Below are positions 25,001-33,155 of a stretch of DNA of 64,000 nucleotides, in pieces. Both the position numbers and the translations under genes were made by a program. The first letter of the stretch is position 1; each line of letters starts with the position of its first letter. The notes under the pieces are model-generated. The model did not search any database, was not told where the DNA came from, and saw nothing but the letters and a program-made list of their open reading frames with translations. Where the stretch lies: contig JANXUF010000004.1 in NCBI GenBank assembly GCA_025356335.1, positions 28,341 through 92,340 of the forward strand, written 5' to 3'. The DNA is from Actinomycetes bacterium. Lineage in GTDB: Bacteria; Actinomycetota; Acidimicrobiia; Acidimicrobiales; Ilumatobacteraceae.

Positions 25001-26340
25001 ACCGCCAGCAGCCCGGCGGCTATCGGCACAACAACCGTTCGCCAACGCATCGGCCAGCGCGTCGGCCAGCGCAGCGGCCAGCGCAGCGTCGCCGAGGAGA
25101 GGACGGTCACGAGTGCACCCCAGCCGAGGGCGAAGCCGAGGACGCTGAGCGGCAACGCACGGGTGCTCGATCGCATCGACAGCGCCAGTCCTGATCGTGA
25201 TGCATCGGCGAGCGGAGACATCAACGGCGAGGCGGCGTCGATCGGGTGGACGCTGACAGCGAGAATCGTTCCGGCGAGGACGAGCAGCGCCGCGTATCGC
25301 CGCGCACCCCACCTGACTATCGTCAAGCCTGCAAATCCACCGATGAGAACGACGAGCGTGACGAGCACGAGTGCCGACGACGTCAGATACGCCGTCGCTG
25401 CGCTAGTTGCCGGACCGCCGAGATCACGGATGTAGAACAGCCAGTAGCCCAGTCCGCGCAGCGTCTCGGTGCTCAACGAGGTGAGTGATACGGCCTGCAG
25501 CGTTTCGGAGAATCCCAAGACGTTTGCGCCGTGCTTGCTCTGGATCGAGAGCATGACGACCCACCACAGCGACACCACCAGGCTTAACAGCCCGAGCTTC
25601 GCCGTGGTGAGCGCCGCTGCCTTGAACGGGATCGTGCGGCGCCAGACAGCGTCGACGAGCCACAGGATCGGGCCGGGTGCAACCATCACGATCGCCGTGA
25701 AGTTCGGGGCAGCGACGGTGAACATGACCAACGCGAACAACGCCGGTGCTCGCCAGGACGAGCCTGTCGCCGCCTTGATCGTCAGCCCGATCAACCAGCA
25801 CAGGCCGCTGAACGGCAGAAGCATCAACGACGTGCGTGAGATGTACGGCAGGATGTACGGGCTGAGCATGTAGAAGAGTGCGGTGACCATCGCTGCAGCG
25901 GGTTTGAGTCCGAGCATCTTGGCGAGCCACCGAGCGCCGAGCCCGGCACAGAGCAGCAGCGTGGCGATCCACAGACGCTGGGCGATCCAGTCCGGCACGC
26001 CGAACTTGTCGAAGATCCAGTACCACGGACCTGACGGCCACAGGTAGCTGATCGTCTGATGCGGCACCCATCCGCCGTATTGCGTCGCGTCCCAGGCGCG
26101 CGGTGCTGCTCGCATCAGGCCGCCCGGATCTAGGTACAGGTACAGCTTGGTATCCGCCGGAAGCCGGCCGGGGTAAGCGAGCAGCGCCGGTACGTAGCAC
26201 AACAGCGCCAAGATCGCTGTCGGCCACGACCGACTGGCGAGTGGACCGAGACGTCGGCGTCGCGCTGAGTCGACCTGTGGCTCACCCGACGGAGCAGTTT
26301 CGTCAGGCGTGATCATCGCCATACCTTCGACACCACGCAT
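21877..26340 (-). CDS. aftD: AftD-like alpha-(1->3)-arabinofuranosyltransferase (DUF3367)
   Basis: A giant membrane protein of 1487 residues (M. tuberculosis AftD has about 1400). The N-terminal GT-C core has LPADTKLYLYLDPGGLMR in its first loop and WPSGPWYWIFDKFG, typical of DUF3367 arabinosyltransferases that use decaprenylphosphoryl-arabinose. Two discoidin-like carbohydrate-binding regions follow (roughly residues 765-890, with AVDADPATAWLVGD, and 1000-1105, with AVDGDPKTSWVSS), then ESGCWLTNGEGYEPGW and terminal membrane helices. ATG 26340 is preferred because TAGCAT lies 8 bases upstream; ATG 26316, with GAAGG 7 bases ahead, is possible. It would use the product of DprE1/DprE2 encoded 16 kb away. 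Confidence 0.85.
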   Translation of the reverse strand: MRGVEGMAMITPDETAPSGEPQVDSARRRRLGPLASRSWPTAILALLCYVPALLAYPGRLPADTKLYLYLDPGGLMRAAPRAWDATQYGGWVPHQTISYLWPSGPWYWIFDKFGVPDWIAQRLWIATLLLCAGLGARWLAKMLGLKPAAAMVTALFYMLSPYILPYISRTSLMLLPFSGLCWLIGLTIKAATGSSWRAPALFALVMFTVAAPNFTAIVMVAPGPILWLVDAVWRRTIPFKAAALTTAKLGLLSLVVSLWWVVMLSIQSKHGANVLGFSETLQAVSLTSLSTETLRGLGYWLFYIRDLGGPATSAATAYLTSSALVLVTLVVLIGGFAGLTIVRWGARRYAALLVLAGTILAVSVHPIDAASPLMSPLADASRSGLALSMRSSTRALPLSVLGFALGWGALVTVLSSATLRWPLRWPTRWPMRWRTVVVPIAAGLLAVVNLPALFTGDIADPAISHTENPPSGWTSAATALSRTAKSARVLQLPGAPFGAYRWGYTVDPVMPGLTDKPFLARDLLPLGSPGAMDLLYAIDNRFQNGTVEAASIAPLARLFGADSIFSPDDVAFDRFRTPRPEVTNNILTTAGVGLGTTTSFGARTPNTPSLAMIDEDELSNPLIGTPLPTTTVTHVFDAAGVIRAKNTSVVVVGSGDGLVDAAAAGLIDGTQLVQYAADLAHPTSKSVFGAGLPAQAVIVTDSNRDRAEQWRSSRDTLGFTEDGTADGGVAVLDSADARLAVFPGQTAADQTIAEQRGGLTAVASAYGEPFAYRPEDRAFMAVDADPATAWLVGDRATADGAFITVSSPKPVTKLTLLQPDDASTNRWITSVSINYGQGPGQTVVLDDSSKAGNGQTITAPTPFTTAKITIRSTSGDGRNPFGQSAVGFARITASAADGSAVPPTMEVVRPPTTMENSNTGVAAAVPVVYVFTRDRASATDRWRSDPEPALVREVRILTPTSLQPTITVRLDQRADDSILKALFGLPGAATASGRLTGVAADGGYAAVDGDPKTSWVSSFGRFPGQQAGGTLTVPLDAGTTISQLRITQSTDPRFATIRSIAISGDAGRSAETVAVPVPDASGVSTVNFAPVTTASLSITIASTDTKTTIDRRSAEPTALPFSIEEISGAGIRPLSLPATIDTGCRTDLLSFDGQPVALQITATTSDLLAGEAVQAKFCGPASVSELGGGQLPKGNYLVVAQPGSKTGLDIDRLVLAPPRTGATAPSAGLSAPTVTSESTHDGEAVTVSNCESGCWLTNGEGYEPGWTANVSGVTLGKPLQVDGGFDGWWLPAGPATRTVTLAFGPQRTLDIALLLTALGVLACIAMALGLGRRRSTFQATAPRTLALRSTPTSRSTSLSIAVAWLTTSAVGALVISPEWGVITLVVSGLLLWVRRRPEYLGLASLAWICVIAVRIFRILREIRPAPDPTWTSFFEELHRPALLAVVLLFGSVLLDRGAEPAREPELNREPGPREPRRESGAEPLNGS
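25051..25086 (-). repeat. Tandem 12-base repeat inside the AftD-like gene
   Basis: Three nearly identical copies of CGGCCAGCGCNN (plus-strand reading) encode repeated Arg-Trp-Pro-X units in a short loop next to membrane helices. The repeat keeps frame, so copy-number changes would alter the loop length only. Confidence 0.7.
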
Positions 26341-26348
26341 GGCTGGCG

Positions 26349-26354
26349 ATGCTA
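26349..26354 (-). promoter_or_regulatory. -10 box, near-leaderless, for the AftD-like gene
   Basis: TAGCAT on the minus strand lies 8 bases before the ATG at 26340. This supports 26340 as the start codon over the later in-frame ATGs. Confidence 0.45.
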
Positions 26355-26454
26355 CTGGTCTGGTGATTGTCAGGGCCCGACTGCAATCAGCATGCAAGAC
26401 GGGTCCGGAGCCACCGGCGAGTGTCCACGGGGTGCTTAGCGCCACGTACGAAGA

Positions 26455-28617
26455 TCAAGAATTTGAGAGCGCGAGGTTGACGATCGACGGCCCGAGCCAC
26501 CGGCTGACGACCTCGAGCGCGCCGCCTGAAGTCCAGTGAATGCCGTCCGGGCGGAGATCCTGACGAGTGTCCAACTGATTGCTGGACATCCAGTCGCGGA
26601 GATTCAGGGTGAAGATTCGCGTCGGCTGCTCCGCTTCGAGGCCTGATTGTTCCGCTTCGAGCACCGCTCGCGCCGGGTAGTCGGTTCCCTGGGGAAAATT
26701 GGAGAGCCAGTACGGGTTGACATCCGGCATCTGCGCAAACACGATCTTGGCGTCGGTGCTCGACTCGACTTGTTGCACGAAAGCGCGATATGCCCGGTCA
26801 AGGTGCTGCTGGTAGGTCGGATCCAGCGCTGTGATCGGGCCAGAACCGAAGTTCTTCGGCTCGTGATCAGCGAGCGTCACGAGCACGACGACGACGTCGG
26901 GATGAAAAGACTTGAGGAGGGCTGGAAGTCGTCGATCAAGTGTCGCAGCACATCCGACGTCGAGACGTTTGTCGATGTCGTTTGCCGGGATCGCGCCGCG
27001 CAGCAGTCCACAGCCGGGTGACACCGCTGATGCGCTGTTCGCGAGGCCCGGATGGGTCTTTGTCCACGCTTGCAAACCGGGCGCCGTCGCTTCGGCGGTC
27101 GAGTCGCCGACCAGCAAGATCCGTACGGGACGATTTCCGACTTGCGCTGTAGCATCTGGCTCCGGGACAGTGGTCGAGGCATTGGCGATCGTCGAAGCGA
27201 TCGTCGAAGCGATCGGTGCGCGCTGCGATGTTGCTGTTTCGATGCTCGAAGCGACGCTCGGTGTCGTCTGGGCGGGCGCGTTCGTCACAGCGGGCAACAT
27301 CCCTTCCGGGCTGGTCGGCACCATCGTTAGTGGTGAACTTGGTGAGTCTGATGTCGCCGGGCTCGGTGCGGTGAGCGGCCTGTCGTCTTGGGCCGCCGCT
27401 GGATCCAGGTCGATTTGGTGGCTCGCCCAGTAGGCTGTCGGTGTGGTCGACAATGCGGTGATCAGCACGATGTTCGTGCACATTCCTGTTGCCACCAACG
27501 CCAAGACGTGCGTCTTGGCGTGGCGTATCGGGTTTTCGAACCCGTAGTACGAGACGACTGCGAGCATGAGCGTTGCGAGCATTTCAGTCGCAATCAAGAT
27601 CGGTCCTCGAAGACGTGATCGTTCGGCAAAGACCACGAAGATCGGCCAATGAAACAGATAGACGCCGTAGCTGATTCGGCCGAGGAATCGAAGAGGGGAA
27701 AGACCGAGCAGCGCCGAGAACCTTCGGGGGCTCTGGATGCCGGTGATGAGGACTGCCGTGGTGAATCCGACAACAGGCAGAGCACCGTAGTAGGCGGGTC
27801 CGTGGTCGGATGGAAAAGTCACGCAGAACGTGACGAGAGCGATGCCGGCCAGTGCTGGCACGATCGAACGCAGAGTTGGTAACCGGCCGTCGGCCTGAAG
27901 CGCTGCAACCGTCGCGCCAGCGAGGATCTCAGCGGCGCGTGCCGGTGTCGCCCAATAGGCGGCATTGGGACCCCATTCGAGGGCAATGCCCACCGACACA
28001 CAGGCGAACACCATCGTCAGGGCGACGAAGAGTGAACTCATTTTCCACCGACGCCGTGTGGTGACGGCGAGACATCCGACGACAGCGACGGGCCAGATCC
28101 AGTAGTACTGCTCCTCCACCGAAAGGGACCAGAAATGCAAGAGGGGAGAGGAAACGCCGGCGCGAGCCGCGAGTTGGTCACCGTAGCTTCCGCCTCGGAA
28201 CAGCTGTGTCCAGTTCGACACCTGCAAGAGTGCCGCGTACAGATCAGCCCGCAGATGGGTTTCCCCGACAAACCATCCGTTGTGGCTTGCTACGGCCACC
28301 GCGGCAATCGTCACGAACGACGCGGGGAGTAGCCGACGAGCTCTGCGAGCGTAGAACGCACGGAACCGGATCTGTCCGGAGCTGTGATGCTCGGCGACTA
28401 GCAACGCCGTGATCAGGTACCCCGACAAGGTAAAGAACACGGAAACTCCGACGTATCCTCCCGGCAGCCACGCGGCTTTCGAATGAAAGATGACGACAGC
28501 CGCAACGGCGAGACCCCGTAGACCGTCGAGTTGTGGCTGATAGGCAATCCGCGCGACAGATTCCCCTCGACCCTCAACCGAGGATGTCCCCGCCCCCACG
28601 ACTCCAGTGTTCCACAT
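26455..28617 (-). CDS. Acyltransferase-3 (OafA/YrhL-like) with C-terminal SGNH domain
   Basis: A 720-residue membrane O-acyltransferase. Its N-terminal acyltransferase-3 domain (residues about 25-375) has YQPQLDGLRGLAVAAVV, VFFTLSGYLI, FYARRARRLLPA and LHFWSLSVEEQYYWIWP. A Ser/Thr/Pro/Ala-rich linker (about 410-490, with short repeats) leads to an SGNH domain with LLVGDSTAEA near 500 and DGIHWTSGG near 690, the catalytic Ser and Asp/His blocks. Such proteins acetylate surface polysaccharides, the SGNH part completing transfer outside. It follows the second acyltransferase gene after 39 bases. The start is uncertain: no clear ribosome-binding site is seen before ATG 28617. Confidence 0.88.
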   Translation of the reverse strand: MWNTGVVGAGTSSVEGRGESVARIAYQPQLDGLRGLAVAAVVIFHSKAAWLPGGYVGVSVFFTLSGYLITALLVAEHHSSGQIRFRAFYARRARRLLPASFVTIAAVAVASHNGWFVGETHLRADLYAALLQVSNWTQLFRGGSYGDQLAARAGVSSPLLHFWSLSVEEQYYWIWPVAVVGCLAVTTRRRWKMSSLFVALTMVFACVSVGIALEWGPNAAYWATPARAAEILAGATVAALQADGRLPTLRSIVPALAGIALVTFCVTFPSDHGPAYYGALPVVGFTTAVLITGIQSPRRFSALLGLSPLRFLGRISYGVYLFHWPIFVVFAERSRLRGPILIATEMLATLMLAVVSYYGFENPIRHAKTHVLALVATGMCTNIVLITALSTTPTAYWASHQIDLDPAAAQDDRPLTAPSPATSDSPSSPLTMVPTSPEGMLPAVTNAPAQTTPSVASSIETATSQRAPIASTIASTIANASTTVPEPDATAQVGNRPVRILLVGDSTAEATAPGLQAWTKTHPGLANSASAVSPGCGLLRGAIPANDIDKRLDVGCAATLDRRLPALLKSFHPDVVVVLVTLADHEPKNFGSGPITALDPTYQQHLDRAYRAFVQQVESSTDAKIVFAQMPDVNPYWLSNFPQGTDYPARAVLEAEQSGLEAEQPTRIFTLNLRDWMSSNQLDTRQDLRPDGIHWTSGGALEVVSRWLGPSIVNLALSNS

Positions 28618-28656
28618 CGGTCACGATCGCATCAAGCATCTGGTTGTTCAGTGGGC

Positions 28657-29853
28657 TCACGACAATGCGAGCACGGCGGCGACAGAGATCAGCGCCGACG
28701 CGGCGAGCCAGCATCCGATCACGGCTCGGGTCGGTGGCAGCGTCAATGCTCGTATCGGTCGTTCGACGCCAAAGTGCAGCGCAACTGCGGCAGCCGACGA
28801 GATGGCGATCTGGAGGACGACCAGTCGTGCTCCGCTGAAGCCGAGGCGTTCCGGGCTGAGCACGAGCAATACCGGCCAGTGGACGAGGTAGAGCGAGTAG
28901 CTGAGCGTCCCGACGAGCACGAGTGGTCGCCATCGCATCGCCCGTTCGGCGCGCTGGTGGCTGAGCAGACCGGCGATCGTCGCCGCAGTGAGGAGGCCGA
29001 GGAGCGGGTAGCCACCTCGGAGCAGCAGGCTCTGCACGTGTCTTCCCTCGAAGATCAGTACGCAGATCCCGGCGACCCCGGCGAATGCCAACGTGTCGCC
29101 GATCACCGGATGGATGGTGCGCCGTCGAGGGTGCGACCACCAGAGCGCCAACGCCACGCCGGCAGCGAATTCCGCAAGTCGCACGTCGGTGCCGAACTCC
29201 CGCCTCGGTGACCACGGGCTGGCGAACACGTCGAGCAGCAACGAGACGACCCACGTCGACGCAAGCAGTGTGAACAGCGTGCGACGGCCCCAATGCATCG
29301 CCATGGCAACCACCGAGCCGGCCGCTGCAAGCAGGTAGAACTGCTCTTCGACGCTGAGCGACCATGTCGGTCCGAGCGGGCCGACGATCGTACGCAGGAG
29401 TTTCGATTGGCCATCGACGATCACATGCCAGTTCGTGTAACTCCAGACCGAAGCGACGACGTCGCTCGGATGGACGACGAGCAGATCGGTCGTGGCGCTG
29501 AGAATTGCGACCACAGTGACGACGGCCAGCGCAGCCGGAGCGAGGCGCTTGATGCGGCGCGCCCAGAATGGCGCCCAACGGATCTTGCCGGTGGTCGATC
29601 GGTCGCGCATCAGCAAGCTGGCGATGAGGAATCCGCTGAGCGTGAAGAAGACCGAAACCCCGATGAAGCCGCCTTCGAACTGGCGCACGCCCGAGATCGC
29701 GCAGGCGTGATAGGCGACGACAGCGATGATCGACAATCCGCGCAGCCCATCGAGCGACGGTTCGTAGCGAAGCTGCCACGGGTTCTCTCCCGTCGTCCCA
29801 GCCGGTGCCGTGGCACCTGTTGTCTGCGTCTGTGGTGAATCTGGCGTCTGCAT
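28657..29853 (-). CDS. Acyltransferase-3 (OafA/YrhL-like), no SGNH domain
   Basis: A 398-residue membrane acyltransferase with about ten hydrophobic segments. YEPSLDGLRGLSIIAVVAYH contains the conserved His, followed by VFFTLSGFLIASLL, FWARRIKRLAPA and WSLSVEEQFYL. It is clearly related to the longer acyltransferase encoded just downstream but stops after the membrane domain. The start lies 9 bases after the stop of the mannosyltransferase-like gene, so all three are probably cotranscribed. Expected role: O-acylation of a surface glycan. Confidence 0.88.
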   Translation of the reverse strand: MQTPDSPQTQTTGATAPAGTTGENPWQLRYEPSLDGLRGLSIIAVVAYHACAISGVRQFEGGFIGVSVFFTLSGFLIASLLMRDRSTTGKIRWAPFWARRIKRLAPAALAVVTVVAILSATTDLLVVHPSDVVASVWSYTNWHVIVDGQSKLLRTIVGPLGPTWSLSVEEQFYLLAAAGSVVAMAMHWGRRTLFTLLASTWVVSLLLDVFASPWSPRREFGTDVRLAEFAAGVALALWWSHPRRRTIHPVIGDTLAFAGVAGICVLIFEGRHVQSLLLRGGYPLLGLLTAATIAGLLSHQRAERAMRWRPLVLVGTLSYSLYLVHWPVLLVLSPERLGFSGARLVVLQIAISSAAAVALHFGVERPIRALTLPPTRAVIGCWLAASALISVAAVLALS

Positions 29854-29862
29854 CGCCGATAC

Positions 29863-31125
29863 CTATGGAATGGCCGTGAATCCACCGTAGAGGACGGTGA
29901 TCGCCACCAGGCCGGCGCCGCAACACAGCATCAGATACGTCCAGGCGTCATTCCACTTCTTCGGCCACCAGGCAGCGACGCCGATGAACAGCGGGAACGC
30001 GGTGAACAGGAAACGCGGTCTGGCGGTCACGGTCTTGGGGATGATCATCAATACGACGATCGCCAGCGTGTACGCCCAGACGTAGAGCGGAAGGCGCTGG
30101 CGACGGCTGACGACCAGCATGAAAACGAGGGCGACGAGCGTCAGCGTGCACATCAGGAACGTCGGAGATGCGAGCGGATGGATGATGCTGTTACCGACCT
30201 CGCGCAACGCGGTCCATCCCCAGCTGTATCCCTCGTGCCACGCCTCGCGCTGGATGCGGAACCAGGCGGCCGGCTCGCCGGTCTGATGACGCATGAACAA
30301 CTGGAACCCGATGAATCCGACGGGTGCCAATGCCGGGGCAACCAGTGATCTCCACGCCCGCTCGTTGCGGATGGCGACGATGGCGGCGACCCCGCAGGCA
30401 ACGACGAGGGCGATGCCGTTCGGGCGTGTCATCGTCGCCAGGCCGGCAGCGATGCCGGCAAGGAACCATCGCTTCTGGCCGAGCCAGACGAGACAGGCAC
30501 AGGCGAGGACGATCAGCAGACCCTCGGCATAGGCCAGCGACAGAACGAAACTGCCGGGGAAGAAGGCGGTCAGGATCATCGCCCGCTTGGCGACGTCGTG
30601 GTCGAAGAACTGGCTCGCCAGCCAGCCCACCCCGACGATCGCCGCCAGCCCGACGACCAGGTTGACGGCGAGTGCGGCTGCGACGTCACGGCCTGGTAGC
30701 ACCGTGTCGGCGGCGCGGATGATCAACGGGTACAGCGGGAAGAAGGCACCACGGGCGGCGCGCAGATGGTCGGTGTCGTATTCGTACGTGACGTTCGGCG
30801 GAACGAAGTGCGGATACCCCCGTCTGACGATTTCGAGGTACCACTTGCTGTCCCACGAGGTGAAGACGTCGAGCATGCCGCGGAAGGCGTTTCTCGGCCG
30901 AGGCTTGTACGGGGCGGTGGCGACAGAGTTGGACGTCGTGACGACCGCCGCGCCGATGGCGACGAAGATGCGCGACACGACGTAGGCGACAAAGCCGGCA
31001 GCGACGGCACCGCGCCACGTCGTCTCACCGTCACCCGCGTCGGCGATGGCAGTGTCGTCTCGCCGCCTGCGGACGGCGAGCGACCCGAACAGCGCGCCGC
31101 GGCGGAGCGTTGGAACCGAGCTCAC
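29863..31125 (-). CDS. PIG-V/GT-C type membrane mannosyltransferase-like protein
   Basis: A 420-residue membrane protein with about nine hydrophobic segments. After one TM segment the loop SWDSKWYLEIVRRGYPHF carries the W-D-x-x-W-Y-L motif of PIG-V-like mannosyltransferases, and GAFFPLYPLIIRA and FFPGSFVLSLAYAEGL follow as in that family. The GTG at 31125 overlaps the stop of the DNA glycosylase gene by 4 bases (GTGA), which gives the start. It probably uses polyprenyl-phosphate-mannose or a similar donor to extend an envelope glycan; the donor could come from the GT2 enzyme at 15563. Confidence 0.8.
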   Translation of the reverse strand: MSSVPTLRRGALFGSLAVRRRRDDTAIADAGDGETTWRGAVAAGFVAYVVSRIFVAIGAAVVTTSNSVATAPYKPRPRNAFRGMLDVFTSWDSKWYLEIVRRGYPHFVPPNVTYEYDTDHLRAARGAFFPLYPLIIRAADTVLPGRDVAAALAVNLVVGLAAIVGVGWLASQFFDHDVAKRAMILTAFFPGSFVLSLAYAEGLLIVLACACLVWLGQKRWFLAGIAAGLATMTRPNGIALVVACGVAAIVAIRNERAWRSLVAPALAPVGFIGFQLFMRHQTGEPAAWFRIQREAWHEGYSWGWTALREVGNSIIHPLASPTFLMCTLTLVALVFMLVVSRRQRLPLYVWAYTLAIVVLMIIPKTVTARPRFLFTAFPLFIGVAAWWPKKWNDAWTYLMLCCGAGLVAITVLYGGFTAIP

Positions 31126-32024
31126 ATCGCCGCGATCGGGAGAACCCGGATACCGGGGCCGAAGCGTTGGATACCGTGACCGTCGGCCGTCAGCAGCCTG
31201 ATCACCCGGCTGCGCTGCCCGGCGTAGGGCGCCAGCAGTTCGAGCATTTCTGCGTCGCTCCCACGTGGTCGGCCGGTCAGCGCCTGCGTCACGAGATGGC
31301 ACAGCCAGAAGTCACCGACGGCGATGGCGTCCGGATCGCCGAATGCCGGTCCGCCTGCGCAGCCGATCGTCCATTGGCCGATTCCCGGTATGAGCGTCAA
31401 ACGCTGCAGTGCGACTCGTGGCGCTGCGTCCGCCTCGATCGAGGTGACCAGGCGCTGGTGCGAAGCGAAGGCCTTGATTGCTTCTGCGCGCTTGCGTTCG
31501 ATCCCGAATCGGTGGAACCGCCAATACGGCAGTGTCGCCAGCACGTCGGGTGCCGGGGGCAGACGCATCGGCCGTGGTCCCGGGGCGATTCCGCCGAACA
31601 CCCTGCACAACGAGGCGTACGAACGCATCGCTTCGCGGGTGGTGACGCGCTGTTCGAGGATCAATGGCAGCACCGTGTGGTAGAGGCCGCCGCCGTGTCC
31701 GATGCGTGGCATCGGGTTGCGACGCATCGCCGCGGCAACCGCCGGATGCGCTGGGCTGATATCCGCCGGCGGCTCGTCCAACTGCCCGGTGAGCGCAGCG
31801 ACCGTCGACAGTGCGTGATCGCCCCCAGGGCCCCATGCAGATGCGTCGAGACCAGCGGAGGACCACCAGATGTGCAGGCTCGCCGGTCCGTCCGGGGTCA
31901 ACGTTGCTCGCCACCAGCCGTTTGGCTCGGCCTGCGTCGTCGGGTCGAACCGGCCGTGCTGCTGCGCGCTGAGCACGCTGCGGTAGTCGATGGCCGGGGC
32001 CATCTGTTGCACGGGTACAGACAC
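31122..32024 (-). CDS. HhH-GPD DNA glycosylase (AlkA-like)
   Basis: A base-excision repair enzyme of 300 residues similar to actinobacterial 3-methyladenine DNA glycosylase / 8-oxoguanine glycosylase-like proteins. The helix-hairpin-helix LTLIPGIGQWTIG and the catalytic Asp in AIAVGDFWLCH lie near residues 220-255. GTG 32024 is chosen because TAGCGT stands 7 bases before it, the same leaderless spacing seen at many other genes; the longer frame to ATG 32123 adds 33 Arg/Gly-rich residues that look non-coding. Its stop overlaps the next gene by 4 bases, coupling repair and envelope genes, probably without functional meaning. Confidence 0.85.
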   Translation of the reverse strand: MSVPVQQMAPAIDYRSVLSAQQHGRFDPTTQAEPNGWWRATLTPDGPASLHIWWSSAGLDASAWGPGGDHALSTVAALTGQLDEPPADISPAHPAVAAAMRRNPMPRIGHGGGLYHTVLPLILEQRVTTREAMRSYASLCRVFGGIAPGPRPMRLPPAPDVLATLPYWRFHRFGIERKRAEAIKAFASHQRLVTSIEADAAPRVALQRLTLIPGIGQWTIGCAGGPAFGDPDAIAVGDFWLCHLVTQALTGRPRGSDAEMLELLAPYAGQRSRVIRLLTADGHGIQRFGPGIRVLPIAAM

Positions 32025-32031
32025 GGCTGCG

Positions 32032-32037
32032 ACGCTA
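32032..32037 (-). promoter_or_regulatory. -10 box, near-leaderless, for DNA glycosylase
   Basis: TAGCGT on the minus strand, 7 bases before the GTG at 32024. A TTGAC sequence overlaps the box itself and is not placed as a -35 element. Confidence 0.45.
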
Positions 32038-32153
32038 GTCAATGGGTGTGACAGAGAAACGGTTTTGCGGAAACCTTCAGCCCGCTCCGCCCGACCACCG
32101 CGCTGCGCGGTCGTGACCGCCACCTGACGGGTGAATCGTCGAAGAACGGCACG

Positions 32154-33155
32154 CTAGGCGAGGTGTTCGATCGGATGGTGACAGGCGATGAAGTGCTCGC
32201 CACCGATGTCGCGGAGTTGCGGTTCTTCCTTGGCGCAGATATCCGTGGCAAACGGGCAACGCGTCCGGAACCGGCAGCCGGACGGCGGCAGCACCGGCGA
32301 GGGGATTTCTCCGAGGATCTTCGTCGCCAGCACCTTGACCGTCGGATCCGGCACCGGGATCGACTTCAGCAGCAGATCGGTATACGGATGCGTCGGGCGG
32401 GCGTAGAGATCGTCTGACTTGGCAACCTCGCACACTTTGCCGAGGTACATGACAGCGACGCGGTCGCTGATGTTCTTGACGACGGCAAGGTCGTGGGCGA
32501 TGAAGATCAGCGTCAGATTGCGCTTCGCTTTGAGATCCTCCAAGAGGTTCAGGACCTGTGCCTGGACGCTGACGTCGAGCGCCGAGACCGGCTCGTCGCA
32601 GATGATCATTTTCGGATCGAGCACCAGCGCCCTGGCGATCGAGATGCGCTGGCACTGACCGCCGGAGAACTGATGAGGCTGGCTCTCCGCCGCACGTTTG
32701 GGATCGATTCCGACTTCTTCGAGGGTGGCGTCGACCTTGGCGGCACGTTCGGCTTTCGTGCCGACCTCCCAGATCATCAGCGGTTCCATGACGATGTCGC
32801 GGACCTTGCGTCGAGGATTGAGCGACGAGATCGGGTCCTGGAAGATCATCTGGATATTGGTGCGCACCTTGCGCATCGAATCGCCGCTCATCTTCGTCAG
32901 TTCGTTGCCGTCGAAGATGATCGAGCCGGAGGTCGGACGGGGGAGTTGCATGATCGCCCTGCCGGTGGTCGACTTGCCGCAACCCGACTCACCGACCAGT
33001 CCAAGTGTCTCGCCAGGGATCACGTCGAGGCTAATCCCTGAGACGGCGTTGACCTTGAGGCCGGTGCGGCCGACCGGAAATTCGACGACGAGGTTCTCGA
33101 GACGCAGCAGTGCTTCGTCAGCGGTGTGCAGGTGTGCGGTTCCGGTACCGGCCAT
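32154..33155 (-). CDS. Oligopeptide-type ABC transporter ATP-binding protein (DppF/OppF-like)
   Basis: A 333-residue ATPase of the peptide/nickel importer family. Walker A is GESGCGKST near residue 55, Walker B MIICDEP near 185, and the C-terminal oligo_HPY domain has THPYTDLLLKSIP and GCRFRTRCPFATD with cysteines that may hold an iron-sulfur cluster in this family. The signature reads FSGGQCQRI, with Cys (codon 32652-32654) where Arg is usual. ATG 33155 shares one base with the stop of the first ATPase gene. It is the last gene of a complete five-gene importer. Confidence 0.9.
   Translation of the reverse strand: MAGTGTAHLHTADEALLRLENLVVEFPVGRTGLKVNAVSGISLDVIPGETLGLVGESGCGKSTTGRAIMQLPRPTSGSIIFDGNELTKMSGDSMRKVRTNIQMIFQDPISSLNPRRKVRDIVMEPLMIWEVGTKAERAAKVDATLEEVGIDPKRAAESQPHQFSGGQCQRISIARALVLDPKMIICDEPVSALDVSVQAQVLNLLEDLKAKRNLTLIFIAHDLAVVKNISDRVAVMYLGKVCEVAKSDDLYARPTHPYTDLLLKSIPVPDPTVKVLATKILGEIPSPVLPPSGCRFRTRCPFATDICAKEEPQLRDIGGEHFIACHHPIEHLA

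Noticed and set aside
2061..31125. Recently acquired genomic island for the envelope genes
   Set aside because: Base composition and promoter style look like the flanks, and there is no integrase, IS element or attachment repeat; tRNA-Pro lies at the far end of the window and not at its border.
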